From assembly GCF_016629665.1 (NCBI RefSeq), contig NZ_JAEPRQ010000007.1, positions 124,001 to 188,000 of the forward strand: DNA of 64,000 nt, given 5' to 3'. This DNA is from Paracoccus caeni. GTDB taxonomy: Bacteria; Pseudomonadota; Alphaproteobacteria; Rhodobacterales; Rhodobacteraceae. Numbering within the stretch: position 1 is the stretch's first letter; the number at the start of each line of letters is the position of its first letter. Positions 47,513 to 58,015 of this stretch are shown here, piece after piece. The notes beneath the pieces were generated by a model. The model worked only from the letters and a program-made list of their open reading frames with translations. It ran no database searches and was not told the DNA's origin. Made by a program: the position numbers and the translations under genes.

Positions 47513-48619
47513 ATGGCCTCGGAGATGCCCGCATCCGTGGATGAGCGGATCAAAGCTGAATCATTTGCGACCAGATTGATGAAACGCCCAGAGCTTGGCG
47601 CAATCGGCGGTGTCGTTCTTGTCACCATTTTCTTCCTGATCACCGCCAGCCCGGCCATGTTCACACTGCCCGGCATCGTCAACTTTCTGACCCCCGCCGC
47701 GCAGCTTGGCCTTTTGGGCATCGCCGCCGCCATGCTGATGATCGGTGGAGAGTTCGATCTGTCCATTGGTTCGATGGTGGCCTTTGCGGGGATGATCTTC
47801 GGCGTGCTGGTGGTCAATATGGATCTGCCGCTGGCGCTGGCGATCCCGATGACCATGGCCCTGGCCGCCGCAATGGGCGCGCTGAACGGCTTCATCGTGT
47901 TACGGACCGGCCTGCCCAGCTTCATCGTCACGCTGGCCTTTCTGTTCATCCTGCGCGGCGCCTCGCTGGTCGGGCTGAAAATCTTCACCAACGGCTCGAC
48001 CCAGTTGCGCGGCGTGCGCGAGGCGGTTCAGGGCGACTGGCTGGCCCCGCTTTTTGCCGGCGATGCCTTTGGCGGCGTGTTCCGCTGGATGGCCGAAATG
48101 GGCTGGATCAGCAAACTGCGTTCGGGTGCGCCATCGGTGCCGGGCGTTCCGATTGAAATCCTGTGGTTCATCGGCTTCGCGCTTCTGGCCACCTATATCC
48201 TGCTGCGCACGCCCTGGGGCAACTGGATCTTCGCGACCGGCGGCGACAAGAACGCCGCACAGAATTCGGGGGTCCCGGTGCGCCGGGTCAAGATCGCGCT
48301 GTTCATGCTGACCGCCTGCGCTGCCGCACTGGTCGCCATCATCACCGTGATCGATTCCGGCTCGACCGATGCCCGCCGCGGCTTCATGAAGGAATTCGAG
48401 GCGATCATCACCGCTGTCATCGGCGGCTGCCTGCTGACCGGCGGCTACGGGTCCGCCATCGGCGCCTTCTTCGGCGCGATCATCTTCGGAATGGTCACGA
48501 TTGGCCTGACCTATACCACCTTCGATCAGGACTGGTTCCAGGTGTTTCTGGGCGGAATGCTGCTGCTGGCCGTTGTCTTCAACAACGCCATCCGCAAGCG
48601 CGTGACGGGAGAGCGTTAA
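47513..48619 (+). CDS. Inositol ABC permease (IatP-like)
   Basis: This 368-residue CUT2 permease has many helices and the motif [20 protein letters not shown]. The C-terminal block [20 protein letters not shown] is typical. It begins 68 bases after the binding protein at ATG 47513 (GGGGAGGGGC upstream) and is followed by the ATPase after one base. It is the channel of the inositol importer. Confidence 0.9.
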   Translation: MASEMPASVDERIKAESFATRLMKRPELGAIGGVVLVTIFFLITASPAMFTLPGIVNFLTPAAQLGLLGIAAAMLMIGGEFDLSIGSMVAFAGMIFGVLVVNMDLPLALAIPMTMALAAAMGALNGFIVLRTGLPSFIVTLAFLFILRGASLVGLKIFTNGSTQLRGVREAVQGDWLAPLFAGDAFGGVFRWMAEMGWISKLRSGAPSVPGVPIEILWFIGFALLATYILLRTPWGNWIFATGGDKNAAQNSGVPVRRVKIALFMLTACAAALVAIITVIDSGSTDARRGFMKEFEAIITAVIGGCLLTGGYGSAIGAFFGAIIFGMVTIGLTYTTFDQDWFQVFLGGMLLLAVVFNNAIRKRVTGER

Positions 48620-48620
48620 G

Positions 48621-49400
48621 ATGTCCGATCCCATCATCCATATGGACAGCATCAAGAAGCATTTCGGCAATGTCATCGCCCTGAACGGCGTGACCTTCGA
48701 TGTGCGACCCGGCGAATGCCATTGCCTTCTGGGCGATAACGGCGCGGGGAAATCGACCTTCATCAAGACCATGTCGGGCGTCCACAAACCGACCGAGGGC
48801 AGCATCAACTTTGAAGGCAAGCCCCTGTCCTTCAACAGCCCCCGCGACGCGATGGAGGCCGGGATCGCCACCGTCTTTCAGGATCTGGCGATGATCCCGC
48901 TGATGTCGGTCACCCGCAACTTCTTCATGGGACGCGAGCCGACCAAGGGTCGCGGGCCGTTCAAACGCTTCGATCTTGAGGCCGCGAACCAGATCACCAT
49001 GGACGAAATGCGCAAGATGGGGATCAATCTGCGCGCGCCCGATCAGGCGGTCGGCACCCTGTCGGGTGGTGAACGTCAGACCGTCGCCATCGCCCGCGCC
49101 GTTTATTTCGGTGCCAAGGTTCTGATCCTTGACGAGCCGACTTCGGCGCTTGGGGTCCGTCAGACCTCGAACGTGCTGGCGACGATTGCCCGTGTGCGAT
49201 CGCAGGGCGTCGGCGTGGTCTTTATCAGCCATAACGTCCGTCACGCGCTGGCCGTGGGCGACCGTTTCACCGTGCTGAACCGGGGGCAGACGTTGGGCAC
49301 TGCCAAGAAGGGCGAAATCGACGCATCGGAATTGCAGGATCTGATGGCGGGCGGGCAAGAGCTTGCCAAGCTTGAAGGCTCTCTGGGCGGGACCGTGTGA
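48621..49400 (+). CDS. Inositol ABC ATPase, single ATPase domain (IatA/FrcA-like)
   Basis: This 259-residue ATPase has Walker A ([10 protein letters not shown]), signature [17 protein letters not shown], Walker B ([13 protein letters not shown]) and the switch His ([12 protein letters not shown]). Like the ribitol-operon ATPase it has one ABC domain instead of the two found in RbsA. Its stop overlaps the next start by one base (TGATG). Confidence 0.94.
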   Translation: MSDPIIHMDSIKKHFGNVIALNGVTFDVRPGECHCLLGDNGAGKSTFIKTMSGVHKPTEGSINFEGKPLSFNSPRDAMEAGIATVFQDLAMIPLMSVTRNFFMGREPTKGRGPFKRFDLEAANQITMDEMRKMGINLRAPDQAVGTLSGGERQTVAIARAVYFGAKVLILDEPTSALGVRQTSNVLATIARVRSQGVGVVFISHNVRHALAVGDRFTVLNRGQTLGTAKKGEIDASELQDLMAGGQELAKLEGSLGGTV

Positions 49401-50530
49401 TGACCGGCCAGCGTTCCCTTGGTGTCGCCCTGATCGGCACCGGCTTCATGGGCAAATGTCACGCGATGGCATGGCGCAATGTGGCGACCGTCTTTGGCGG
49501 TCCCCACCCCCGGCTGGAAATCCTGTGCGACACCCCCCAGGACCGGGCCGAGGCTTTCGCCGCCCAGTTCGGTTTTGCCCGTGGCATGGCCGACTGGCAG
49601 GCGGCGATTGCCGATCCGGCGGTCGATGTGGTCTCGATCACCACGCCCAACGGCCTGCACCGCCCGATGGCCGAAGCGGCGCTGAACGCAGGCAAGCATG
49701 TCTGGCTGGAAAAGCCGATGGCGCTGACGCTTGAGGATGCAACCGCGATGGCGGCGCTTGCCGCTGCCCATCCCGGCCAGATGACGATGCTGGGCTATAA
49801 CTACCTGCGCAACCCGGCCTTCCAGGCGGCGCGCAAATTGGTGGCGGATGGTCAGATCGGCAAACCGCTGGCCTTCCGGGGCGTCTATGACGAGGATTAT
49901 TCCGCCGATCCGACCCTGCCGTGGTCATGGCGCATGACCCATGAGGGCGGCGGCCTTGGCGCGCTTGGCGATCTTGGCTGCCATCTGGTCAGCCAGATGA
50001 CCGCGCTGATGGGTCCGGTCGAGGAACTGACCGCGATGACACAAATCGCCGTTCCACAACGCCCCTCGCCCGAAGGTCCGCGCGCGGTCGAAAATGAAGA
50101 CAGCGCCATGGCCCTGATCCGCTTTGCCTCTGGTGCGCAAGGATCGTTTGCCACCTCGCGCGTGGCGCGCGGGCGCAAATGCCGGATGCAGTGGGAATTG
50201 CATGGCAGCGAGGGCACCATTGTCTTCGATCAGGAAAACATGAACGAGCTTTGGGTCCACCGCAGCGGCGAGGCGGGCTTTACCCGCCATCTCAGCGGCC
50301 CCGACCAGCCCGACTTTGCCGCTTTCTGCCCGGCGCCGGGCCATAATTTCGGCTTCAATGAACAGAAGGTCATCGAATGCCGCGATCTGCTGGTGGCGAT
50401 TGCGGGCGGTCCCAATCCCGGCCCGGATTTTGCGGCGGGCCTGCAAATCGAACGGATCATTCACGCGATGGCGAATTCCCACGGCCGCCCGGTGCGGCTT
50501 CAGGATGCGAGGCAACATGAAGACGCTTGA
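49400..50530 (+). CDS. Second Gfo/Idh/MocA oxidoreductase of the inositol operon
   Basis: This 376-residue protein has the NAD site [17 protein letters not shown], the catalytic-lysine motif [12 protein letters not shown], and the block [19 protein letters not shown]. It is clearly different from IolG. It may oxidise another inositol isomer (scyllo- or chiro-inositol) or a derivative, feeding into the same pathway. It overlaps both neighbours slightly, so it is part of the operon. Confidence 0.87.
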   Translation: MTGQRSLGVALIGTGFMGKCHAMAWRNVATVFGGPHPRLEILCDTPQDRAEAFAAQFGFARGMADWQAAIADPAVDVVSITTPNGLHRPMAEAALNAGKHVWLEKPMALTLEDATAMAALAAAHPGQMTMLGYNYLRNPAFQAARKLVADGQIGKPLAFRGVYDEDYSADPTLPWSWRMTHEGGGLGALGDLGCHLVSQMTALMGPVEELTAMTQIAVPQRPSPEGPRAVENEDSAMALIRFASGAQGSFATSRVARGRKCRMQWELHGSEGTIVFDQENMNELWVHRSGEAGFTRHLSGPDQPDFAAFCPAPGHNFGFNEQKVIECRDLLVAIAGGPNPGPDFAAGLQIERIIHAMANSHGRPVRLQDARQHEDA

Positions 50531-52427
50531 CGTAATCACCATCGGCCGCTCGTCGGTCGATCTCTACGGCCAGCAGGTCGGTGGGCGGCTGGAGGATATG
50601 GGCTCTTTCGCCAAATATATCGGCGGCTCGCCCACCAATATTGCCTGCGGCACCGCCCGCCTCGGCCTGCGCTCTGCCGTCATCACCCGCGTCGGTGACG
50701 AACATATGGGCCGCTTCATCCGTGAACAGCTTCAGCGTGAAGGCGTCGATACCCAAGGCGTCGCCACCGACCCCGAACGCCTGACCGCGCTGGTCATCCT
50801 TGGCATCCGCGACGAGGACAGCTTTCCGCTGATCTTCTACCGCGAGAATTGCGCCGACATGGCCCTGACCGAGGCCGACATTGCCGAGGATTTCATTGCC
50901 TCGTCCCGCTCGGTCCTTGCTACCGGCACCCATCTGTCCAACCCCCGGACCGAGGCGGCGGTGCTGAAAGCCCTGAACCTTGCCCGCAAGCACGGCGCGC
51001 AGACCGCGCTGGACATCGATTACCGCCCGAACCTCTGGGGCATGGCAGGTCATGGTGACGGCGAAAGCCGCTTTGTCGAAAGCGCCGCCGTCACTGCGAA
51101 ACTGCAATCGACGCTGCATCTGTTCGACCTGATCGTCGGGACCGAAGAGGAATTTCACATCGCAGGCGGCACCACCGATACCATCGCCGCCCTGCGCGCG
51201 GTTCGCGCCGTGACGAACGCAACACTCATCTGCAAACGTGGTGCCAGTGGGGCCGTGGCTTTCACCGGCGCCATCCCAAGCTCGCTTGACGAAGGCGAGG
51301 CCGGCCCCGGTTTTCCAATTGAAGTGTTCAATGTTCTCGGGGCCGGCGACGGTTTTTTCTCTGGTCTGCTGAAAGGCTGGCTTGATGGCGAAGACTGGCC
51401 CACGGCGCTGAAATACGCCAATGCCTGCGGCGCCTTCGCCGTCAGCCGCCACGGCTGCACGCCCGCCTATCCCTCGCTGACCGAGCTGGAGTTCTTCCTG
51501 AAACGCGGCATCATCCGCCCCGATCTGAGGCACGATCAGAAGCTGGAACAGCTTCACTGGTCCACCAACCGCCACGGCGACTGGTCCACCATGCGGGTCT
51601 TTGCCTTCGACCATCGCATCCAGTTGGAGAAGATGGACGGCTATACGCTGGAAAAAGGCGGGGCCTTCAAGGAACTCTGCCTCGCCGCCACGCTGCAAGT
51701 CGCGGATGGCAAGCCGGGTTACGGTATCCTCTGCGACAACCGCATCGGTCGGCGCGCTTTGCACAAGGCATCGGGCACCGGCCTCTGGATCGCGCGCCCC
51801 TGCGAATGGCCGGGACCCTGGCCGCTGGAGCTTGAGCCGGAACTGGGTCTCGACAACGGCAAACTGTCCGAATGGGCCCGCGACAATGTGGTGAAGCTGT
51901 TGTGCTTCTGCCACCCCGATGACGACGCCGAAATCCGGCTTCAGCAAGAGGAAACGGTAAAACGTCTTTATCAGGCCGCCCGCCGCAACGGGCTGGAATT
52001 CCTGCTGGAGATCATCCCCTCGAAACGCGGCCCGGTCGATGACCAGACCACCGCCACGCTGATCCGGCAGTTCTATTCGATCGGCGTCTATCCCGACTGG
52101 TGGAAACTGGAACCGCTGCGCAGCCCCGCGGCATGGCAGAACGCCATCACCGCGATTACCGATAACGATCCCCACACGCGCGGGATCGTGGTGCTGGGCC
52201 TCGACGCGCCCGAGGCCGATCTGGCGGCCAGCTTCCAGATTGCTGCCGGCTTCGATCTGGTCAAAGGCTTCGCCGTCGGTCGCACCATCTTTGGCGAGGT
52301 CGCAGCCGCGTGGATGAAGGGCGAGCTTTCGGACGATGCCGCCATCGCGCAAATGGCCGAGCGGTATCAACGGCTTTGCGACATCTGGGACCGCGCGCGC
52401 AGCGCCGCAGAGGAGGCCGCAGCATGA
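50517..52427 (+). CDS. iolC: 5-dehydro-2-deoxygluconokinase fused to DUF2090 aldolase domain
   Basis: This 636-residue fusion starts at ATG 50517, overlapping the previous gene by 14 bases. Residues 1 to about 330 are a PfkB kinase ([17 protein letters not shown] at the N terminus, ATP/anion motif [16 protein letters not shown]). The rest is a DUF2090 barrel ([38 protein letters not shown]). The kinase phosphorylates 2-deoxy-5-keto-gluconate. DUF2090 is a candidate for the next step, cleavage to DHAP and malonate semialdehyde (IolJ role). The fusion is common in alphaproteobacteria. Confidence 0.94.
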   Translation: MKTLDVITIGRSSVDLYGQQVGGRLEDMGSFAKYIGGSPTNIACGTARLGLRSAVITRVGDEHMGRFIREQLQREGVDTQGVATDPERLTALVILGIRDEDSFPLIFYRENCADMALTEADIAEDFIASSRSVLATGTHLSNPRTEAAVLKALNLARKHGAQTALDIDYRPNLWGMAGHGDGESRFVESAAVTAKLQSTLHLFDLIVGTEEEFHIAGGTTDTIAALRAVRAVTNATLICKRGASGAVAFTGAIPSSLDEGEAGPGFPIEVFNVLGAGDGFFSGLLKGWLDGEDWPTALKYANACGAFAVSRHGCTPAYPSLTELEFFLKRGIIRPDLRHDQKLEQLHWSTNRHGDWSTMRVFAFDHRIQLEKMDGYTLEKGGAFKELCLAATLQVADGKPGYGILCDNRIGRRALHKASGTGLWIARPCEWPGPWPLELEPELGLDNGKLSEWARDNVVKLLCFCHPDDDAEIRLQQEETVKRLYQAARRNGLEFLLEIIPSKRGPVDDQTTATLIRQFYSIGVYPDWWKLEPLRSPAAWQNAITAITDNDPHTRGIVVLGLDAPEADLAASFQIAAGFDLVKGFAVGRTIFGEVAAAWMKGELSDDAAIAQMAERYQRLCDIWDRARSAAEEAAA

Positions 52428-54262
52428 CCGGCACGATCCGCCTGACCGCAGCACAGGCCATGGTACGCTGGCTGTCGGTGCAGATGAACGAGGATGGCGA
52501 GCGCTTCATCGAAGGCGTCTGGGCGATCTTCGGCCACGGCAATGTCGCGGGTCTGGGCGAGGCGCTGCATGGCATCGGTGATGCCCTGCCGACATGGCGC
52601 GGCCAGAACGAACAGACCATGGCCCATGCCGCCATCGCCTATGCCAAGGGCCATTCCCGCCGCCGCGCGCAGGCGGTGACCTCCTCCATCGGACCGGGCG
52701 CGACCAATCTGGTCACGGCGGCGGCGCTGGCGCATGTGAACCGGCTGCCGGTCCTGCTGATCCCCGGCGATGTCTTTGCCAACCGCCGCCCCGATCCGGT
52801 TCTGCAACAGATCGAGGATTTCGACGACGGCACCGTCAGCGCCAATGACTGTTTCCGCCCGGTCAGCCGCTATTTCGACCGCATTACAAGGCCCGAGCAT
52901 CTGCTGACCGCATTGCCCCGCGCCCTGCGGGTGATGACCGATCCGGCCAATTGCGGCCCGGTCACGCTGGCCTTCTGTCAGGACGTGCAGGCCGAGGCTT
53001 ACGATTGGCCCGAAACCTTCTTCATCCCCCGGACATGGCGCATTCGCCGCCCCGAACCCGACGCCACCGACCTTGCCAATGTCGCGGATCTGATCCGCGC
53101 GGCCAAAGCCCCGGTGATCGTCGCAGGCGGCGGGGTGATTTATTCCGGCGCGGAAGCGGCCTTGGCCGAATTTGCCAGCCGCCACGACATCCCGGTGATC
53201 GAGACGCAGGCGGGCAAATCGGCACTGGCTCAGGCGCATCCGCTGAATTACGGCGCAGCGGGGGTCGATGGCTCTGCCGCCGCCAATGCGATTGCCCGCG
53301 ACGCCGATCTGGTCATCGGCATCGGCACCCGCTTTCAGGATTTCACCACCGGATCTTGGGCGCTGTTCGCCAACCCGACGCGCAAGCTGGTCAGCATCAA
53401 TGTGCAACCCTATGACGCCGACAAACACGGCGCCGTGGGCCTTGTCGCCGATGCGCGCGTCGCGCTGGAGAAGCTGACCGGCGCGCTTGCCGATTACCGC
53501 GCCGGTAACCCCGATCCGCAATCCCGCGCCGATTGGCTGGCCTCGGTCGATGCCCATTGCGCGGCGCCCACCGATACCAACGCCCTGCCAACCGATGCGC
53601 AGGTGATCGGCGCGGTTCAGCGGGCCTCGACCGCTGACACCATCGCCATGTGCGCGGCTGGCACCATGCCCGGTGCGCTGAAACTGCTGTGGCAGCCAAG
53701 TCAGGGCGGCTATCACATGGAGTACGGCTTCTCCTGCATGGGTTATGAGATCGCCGGGGCGATGGGCCTGAAACTTGCCCGCCCCGAACGCGAGGTGATC
53801 TGCTTCGTCGGCGATGGCAGCTATATGATGGCCAATTCCGAACTGGCCACCGCCGTCATGCGCCGCGTGCCCTTCACCGTGGTTCTGACCGACAATCGCG
53901 GCTATGGCTGCATCAACCGCCTGCAACAGGGCACCGGCGGCGAGCCGTTCAACAACCTCTACATCAACAGCAATGTCGAGGTTCAGCCCGAGATCGACTT
54001 CGTGGCCCACGCCGCCAGCATGGGCGCGCACGCGGTCAAGGCATCGGGCATCGCCGATCTTGAGGCGCAGATCATCGCCGCGCGCGGTCGCAGCATCCCG
54101 ACCGTGATCGTCATCGACACCGACCCGACCAATGGCCCCGGCTTTGGCGAGGCGGGTCACTGGTGGGATGTGGCGGTGCCGGAGATCGGCGAGAGCGATA
54201 AACTGAAACAGGCCTATGCCGGTTATCTGTCCCAGATGGCCCGGCAGAACCTTGTCAACTGA
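52424..54262 (+). CDS. iolD: Trihydroxycyclohexane-dione acylhydrolase
   Basis: This 612-residue ThDP enzyme overlaps the iolC stop by four bases (ATGA), with GAGGAGG upstream. The N-terminal Pyr domain and central Rossmann region (VIVAGGGVIYSGAEAALAEF) are followed by the ThDP/Mg loop CFVGDGSYMMANSE and TDNRGYGCIN. It hydrolyses 3D-(3,5/4)-trihydroxycyclohexane-1,2-dione, opening the ring to 5-deoxy-glucuronate. iolE follows after 12 bases. Confidence 0.96.
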   Translation: MTGTIRLTAAQAMVRWLSVQMNEDGERFIEGVWAIFGHGNVAGLGEALHGIGDALPTWRGQNEQTMAHAAIAYAKGHSRRRAQAVTSSIGPGATNLVTAAALAHVNRLPVLLIPGDVFANRRPDPVLQQIEDFDDGTVSANDCFRPVSRYFDRITRPEHLLTALPRALRVMTDPANCGPVTLAFCQDVQAEAYDWPETFFIPRTWRIRRPEPDATDLANVADLIRAAKAPVIVAGGGVIYSGAEAALAEFASRHDIPVIETQAGKSALAQAHPLNYGAAGVDGSAAANAIARDADLVIGIGTRFQDFTTGSWALFANPTRKLVSINVQPYDADKHGAVGLVADARVALEKLTGALADYRAGNPDPQSRADWLASVDAHCAAPTDTNALPTDAQVIGAVQRASTADTIAMCAAGTMPGALKLLWQPSQGGYHMEYGFSCMGYEIAGAMGLKLARPEREVICFVGDGSYMMANSELATAVMRRVPFTVVLTDNRGYGCINRLQQGTGGEPFNNLYINSNVEVQPEIDFVAHAASMGAHAVKASGIADLEAQIIAARGRSIPTVIVIDTDPTNGPGFGEAGHWWDVAVPEIGESDKLKQAYAGYLSQMARQNLVN

Positions 54263-54274
54263 CAGGACGAGACC

Positions 54275-55189
54275 ATGATCCTCTACGGAACCAACCCGAT
54301 CGCTTGGTCGAATGACGACGATCAGACCATCGGCGCGCATCTGTCGCTGGACGATTGCCTTTCCGATTGCCGCACCATCGGCTTCGACGGCATCGAAAAG
54401 GGCCACAAGATGCCCAATGAAGGTGCTGCGCTGAAATCGCATCTGGGCGAATACGGGCTGCGCTTTGTCGGCGGCTGGCATTCGACCAATATCCTGACGC
54501 CCAACCGGACGCTGGCCGAGGAAAAGGCCGCGCTTGATGTGCATATCGCCATGTCGAAAGGCGCGGGCACCGATGTCGTGGTGATCTGCGAATGCTCGAA
54601 TACAGTGCATGGCAACGACCATGTGGCGGTCAACGACCGTCCGGTGCTGAACGATGACGAATGGACCCGATTGATGGAGGGGATCAACGCGCTGGCCGAT
54701 CAGGCAGCGGGGCAGGGGATGCGCTTCTGCTACCACCACCACATGGGCACCTGCGTCGAAAGCGCCGACGACATCGACCGCTTCATGGAGGCTGCTGGCC
54801 CGAATGTGCTGCTGCTGCTGGATACCGGCCATTGCACCTTCGGCGGCGCGGACCCGGCCGAGGTGGCGCGGAAATACATGGCCCGCGTTGGCCATATCCA
54901 CGCCAAGAACGTCCGCCCCGAGATCATGGCGCAGGTCCGCGCCGAGGGGCTGTCCTTTATCGAGGGCGTCCGTCGCGGTGCCTTCACCGTCCCCGGCGAC
55001 CCGGAAGGTTGCGTCGATTTCGCCCCGGTCCTGAAGATCGCCGCCGATCATGGCTATCAGGGCTGGCTGGTGATCGAGGCGGAACAGGACAGCCTTGTCC
55101 GCAATCCGCTGGATTATCAGACGATGGGCTATCAGGCGCTGAAGCGCATGGCGCGCGAGGCCGGACTGGATCAGACCGTGACGGCATGA
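54275..55189 (+). CDS. iolE: myo-Inosose-2 dehydratase
   Basis: This 304-residue xylose-isomerase-like barrel carries the IolE blocks [49 protein letters not shown] and [10 protein letters not shown], which hold the metal ligands. It dehydrates 2-keto-myo-inositol to the dione used by IolD. The distance to iolB is unusually large for this operon (243 bases) and holds a hairpin and a repeat. Confidence 0.96.
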   Translation: MILYGTNPIAWSNDDDQTIGAHLSLDDCLSDCRTIGFDGIEKGHKMPNEGAALKSHLGEYGLRFVGGWHSTNILTPNRTLAEEKAALDVHIAMSKGAGTDVVVICECSNTVHGNDHVAVNDRPVLNDDEWTRLMEGINALADQAAGQGMRFCYHHHMGTCVESADDIDRFMEAAGPNVLLLLDTGHCTFGGADPAEVARKYMARVGHIHAKNVRPEIMAQVRAEGLSFIEGVRRGAFTVPGDPEGCVDFAPVLKIAADHGYQGWLVIEAEQDSLVRNPLDYQTMGYQALKRMAREAGLDQTVTA

Positions 55190-55222
55190 CCGCCAGCGGT
55201 GCCCTCACCCGTGACCTCGTAG

Positions 55223-55243
55223 GGTGCGTGCTCCGCACGCACC
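55223..55243. repeat. REP-like hairpin in the iolE-iolB gap
   Basis: Arms GGTGCGTGC (55223-55231) and GCACGCACC (55235-55243) are perfect 9-base complements with loop TCC, preceded by GTAG. The GTAGGGTGCGTGC start is a form I recall from dispersed palindromic repeats in many proteobacteria; its copy number here is unknown. It lies 34 bases after the iolE stop. Confidence 0.55.
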
Positions 55244-55267
55244 GCCATCGCTCTCACGCAACACCAC

Positions 55268-55353
55268 CGTTCGCAAGCTGTGTACAACCTGTGTACGCGC
55301 TGTGCATCCTCGGTGCATGCCTTGTGCGCCCCGAACCCCAGCATTTGCTGGCC
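55268..55353. repeat. 86-bp intergenic repeat, copy 2 (11-bp-period array plus hairpin)
   Basis: It has the same plan and orientation as the copy at 25470: CGTTCGCAAG, five 11-base units (55278-55332: CTGTGTACAAC, CTGTGTACGCG, CTGTGCATCCT, CGGTGCATGCC, TTGTGCGCCCC), then GAACC and the hairpin CCAGCA-TT-TGCTGG. By hand count the copies match at about 71 of 86 positions; the first 18 are identical, and the last 20 are too. Here it lies inside an operon, between iolE and iolB. Confidence 0.8.
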
Positions 55354-55432
55354 GAACCCGCGATGACCCGGAGCCGCCTCCTCCCGCGCTTTTCTTAACC
55401 ATCGCGCAACACCAGAAATGAAAGGACAGCCC

Positions 55433-56242
55433 ATGCCCGACCTTCTTCGCAAACCCTTCGGCACCAGTGGCAAAGTCCATCAGATCACCCCTGCGGATGC
55501 CGGCTGGCGCTATGTCGGCTTTTCGCTCTATCGCCTGAAGCCCGGCGATACCGCGACCGAAGCGATTGGCGACCGAGAGGTCATTCTGGTCATGGTCGAA
55601 GGCAAGGCCCACCTGACCGGCGCCGGACAGGATTGGGGTGTGCTTGGCGAGCGGATGAACGTTTTCGAAAAGACCCCGCCGCATTGCCTCTACCTGCCGA
55701 ATGGCAGCGACTGGACGGCGGTGGCCGAGACCGACTGCGTGATCGCCGTCTGCTCTGCCCCCGGCAAAAGCGGTCATTCCGCGCGGCGTATCGGCCCTGA
55801 CGGCATTACCCTGACCCCTCGCGGCAAGGGCACAAATACCCGCCATATCAATAACATCGCGATGGAGGGCGAAGACTACGCCGACAGCCTTCTGGTCACC
55901 GAGGTCTTTACCCCGGCGGGCCACTGGTCCAGCTATCCCAGCCACCGCCATGACGAAGACGACTTCCCCCGGATCACCTATCTGGAGGAAACCTATTACC
56001 ACCGCCTGAACCCGGCCGAGGGCTGGGCGATCCAGCGCGTCTATACCGATGACCGCTCGCTGGATGAGACGATGGCGGTCAAGGATGGCGACGTGGTGCT
56101 GGTCCCACGCGGCCACCATCCCTGCGGCGCGCCCTATGGGTTCGAGCTTTATTACCTCAACGTCATGGCCGGTCCCCGCCGCAACTGGCGCTTCGTGCCC
56201 GCCCCCGAGGTCGAAGAAATCATGCGCCGCGACGCCACCTAA
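55433..56242 (+). CDS. iolB: 5-Deoxy-glucuronate isomerase
   Basis: This 269-residue cupin-like enzyme starts at ATG 55433 with AAAGGA upstream; ATG 55418 lies before that site. It isomerises 5-deoxy-glucuronate to 5-dehydro-2-deoxygluconate, the substrate of IolC. Metal-site strings are SSYPSHRHDEDD and YLEETYYHRLNP, and the C-terminal block GDVVLVPRGHHPCGAPYG is typical. It is the last inositol gene here; iolA, needed to finish the pathway, is not in the window. Confidence 0.95.
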   Translation: MPDLLRKPFGTSGKVHQITPADAGWRYVGFSLYRLKPGDTATEAIGDREVILVMVEGKAHLTGAGQDWGVLGERMNVFEKTPPHCLYLPNGSDWTAVAETDCVIAVCSAPGKSGHSARRIGPDGITLTPRGKGTNTRHINNIAMEGEDYADSLLVTEVFTPAGHWSSYPSHRHDEDDFPRITYLEETYYHRLNPAEGWAIQRVYTDDRSLDETMAVKDGDVVLVPRGHHPCGAPYGFELYYLNVMAGPRRNWRFVPAPEVEEIMRRDAT

Positions 56243-56284
56243 AGCGCGCGAACTGCCACGAAGCGTAATCTGCTGCGGAACGTG

Positions 56285-57886
56285 TCAGACGGAGAGACTG
56301 ACGTCTCCGTCCAGCCACGCATAACCATTTGCAGGCAGCGCCAGCAGATTATCCGTCAAAACTGCATGAGCAGGCCCGATCAACTCGGTCTGGCCCGTCA
56401 CCTGAACCCGGCAGGGCTCTTTCGACAGATTGAAGATGCAGGTCAAAGCCTTGCCGTCCAGTTCGCGGTGGAACGCCAGCAGCGGCTCGGGCAGATCGAT
56501 GAAGGTGATATCGCCCCACCTGAGCGGCGGATGGTCTTTGCGGAACGCCAAGGTCGCGCGATAGGCGGCCAGAACGCTGTCATTATCCGCCTGTTCGATG
56601 CTGACCGCTCGCGCTGCCTGTTCGGGCTTGACCGGCAGCCATGGTTTGGCCGCGCTGAAGCCTGCATTCGTGGTCTCGTCCCAGACCATCGGCGTGCGGC
56701 AGCCATCGCGCCCCTTGACCTCTGGCCAGAAGCGCAGGGCAGGGGGGTCAGTCAGTTCTTCATAGACCAAAGTGGTCTCGGTCTGGCCCAGCTCCTCGCC
56801 CTGATAGAGGCAAAGCGTGCCGGGGAAAGAGGCCAGCATAGCGACGGATTGCCGCGACAGTGCGTCCAGATCGTCGGCATTCTTCGCCCAGCGGCTGACA
56901 TGGCGGATCACATCGTGGTTCGAGAAGCTCCAGCAGGAATGCGCGTCCGGGGCGCCTTTGCGCACGCCCTCGATAGTGCGGCGGAAATGCCCGGCGGTGA
57001 AATCGGGGCTGAGCATCTCGAAGCTGTAGCACATATGCAGACGGTCATCGCCCGCCGTGTATTCGCCCATGATGCGGATGGCGGTTTCGCCGCCGTCGCC
57101 GACTTCGCCCACCATCATCCGGGCGTCATATTGATCGGTCAATGCCCGCATGCGCTTCAGGAACGCGATGTTTTCGGGGCGGTTCTTGGAATAGATATGC
57201 TGTTGGAATCCATAGGTTTCCGGTCCGGTATGGCCGAGGTTCGGCGGATTGTCCCGCAGGCGCGCATCGTTGAAATAGTAGTTCACCGTGTCCAGCCGGA
57301 ACCCGTCCACGCCGCGCTCCAGCCAGAAGCGCATGGTGTCCAGCAGGGCGTCCTGCACATCGCGGCTCCAGAAATTCAGGACCGGCTGCTCGATCAGGAA
57401 GTTGTGGAGATAGTATTGCCGCCGGCGCGGCTCCCATTCCCAGGCCGGGCCGCCGAAGACCGAGGGCCAGTTGTTTGGCGGCGTCCCGTCCGGGTTCGGA
57501 TCGGCCCAAACATACCAGTCAGCTTTCGGATTATCCCGGCTGGCGCGGCTTTCCGCGAACCATGGATGCTTGTCGCTGGAATGGCTGATGACCTGATCGA
57601 TAATGACCTTCAGGCCCAGTTCATGCGCGCGGGCGATCAGCGCGTCGAAATCGGCCAATGTCCCGAATAACGGGTCGATGTCGGTATAGTCCGACACGTC
57701 ATATCCCATATCCTTCATCGGCGAGGCGAAGATCGGCGACAGCCAGATCGCATCGACGCCCAGTGCGGCGACATGGTCCAGTCGGCGCGTGATCCCCGGC
57801 AGATCGCCGATGCCGTCGCCATCACTGTCCTGAAAGCTGCGGGGGTAGATTTGATAAATTACCGCGTCTCGCCACCATTCAGTCAT
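56285..57886 (-). CDS. Alpha-glucosidase (GH13, AglA / oligo-1,6-glucosidase type)
   Basis: This 533-residue protein begins MTEWWRDAVIYQIYPRSFQD; ATG 57886 is set by GGAGGG 8 bases upstream. GH13 motifs are DQVISHSSDKHPWF (region I), GFRLDTVNYYFND with the Asp nucleophile, the acid Glu in GEVGDGGE, and FSNHDVIRH with the last catalytic Asp. It hydrolyses alpha-glucosidic bonds of small saccharides or glycogen breakdown products in the cytoplasm. It is divergent from glgB and shares its promoter region. Confidence 0.9.
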   Translation of the reverse strand: MTEWWRDAVIYQIYPRSFQDSDGDGIGDLPGITRRLDHVAALGVDAIWLSPIFASPMKDMGYDVSDYTDIDPLFGTLADFDALIARAHELGLKVIIDQVISHSSDKHPWFAESRASRDNPKADWYVWADPNPDGTPPNNWPSVFGGPAWEWEPRRRQYYLHNFLIEQPVLNFWSRDVQDALLDTMRFWLERGVDGFRLDTVNYYFNDARLRDNPPNLGHTGPETYGFQQHIYSKNRPENIAFLKRMRALTDQYDARMMVGEVGDGGETAIRIMGEYTAGDDRLHMCYSFEMLSPDFTAGHFRRTIEGVRKGAPDAHSCWSFSNHDVIRHVSRWAKNADDLDALSRQSVAMLASFPGTLCLYQGEELGQTETTLVYEELTDPPALRFWPEVKGRDGCRTPMVWDETTNAGFSAAKPWLPVKPEQAARAVSIEQADNDSVLAAYRATLAFRKDHPPLRWGDITFIDLPEPLLAFHRELDGKALTCIFNLSKEPCRVQVTGQTELIGPAHAVLTDNLLALPANGYAWLDGDVSLSV

Positions 57887-57984
57887 TACTGTCACCCTCC
57901 TGCAATGTGCGCACGTACAATTAGGGCAAGACTATAGCGTCGGCTTCAAGGATGTGTTAGCGGTAACTTACATTGCGGCAAGAA

Positions 57985-57990
57985 TATAAT
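57985..57990 (+). promoter_or_regulatory. Candidate -10 box for the glg operon
   Basis: TATAAT at 57985-57990 lies 26 bases before the GTG 58016. No convincing -35 box is seen at the normal spacing, and the 129-base divergent gap otherwise holds only AT-rich sequence and GTTAGCGGTAAC near 57956. Confidence 0.3.
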
Positions 57991-58015
57991 TGTCGGAATT
58001 GTCAGGACGATTAAA

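Noticed and set aside
52367..55051. 894-codon open frame on the minus strand opposite iolD and iolE
   Set aside because: iolD and iolE have full catalytic motifs on the plus strand. The antisense product has no family pattern and arises from GC-biased third positions.
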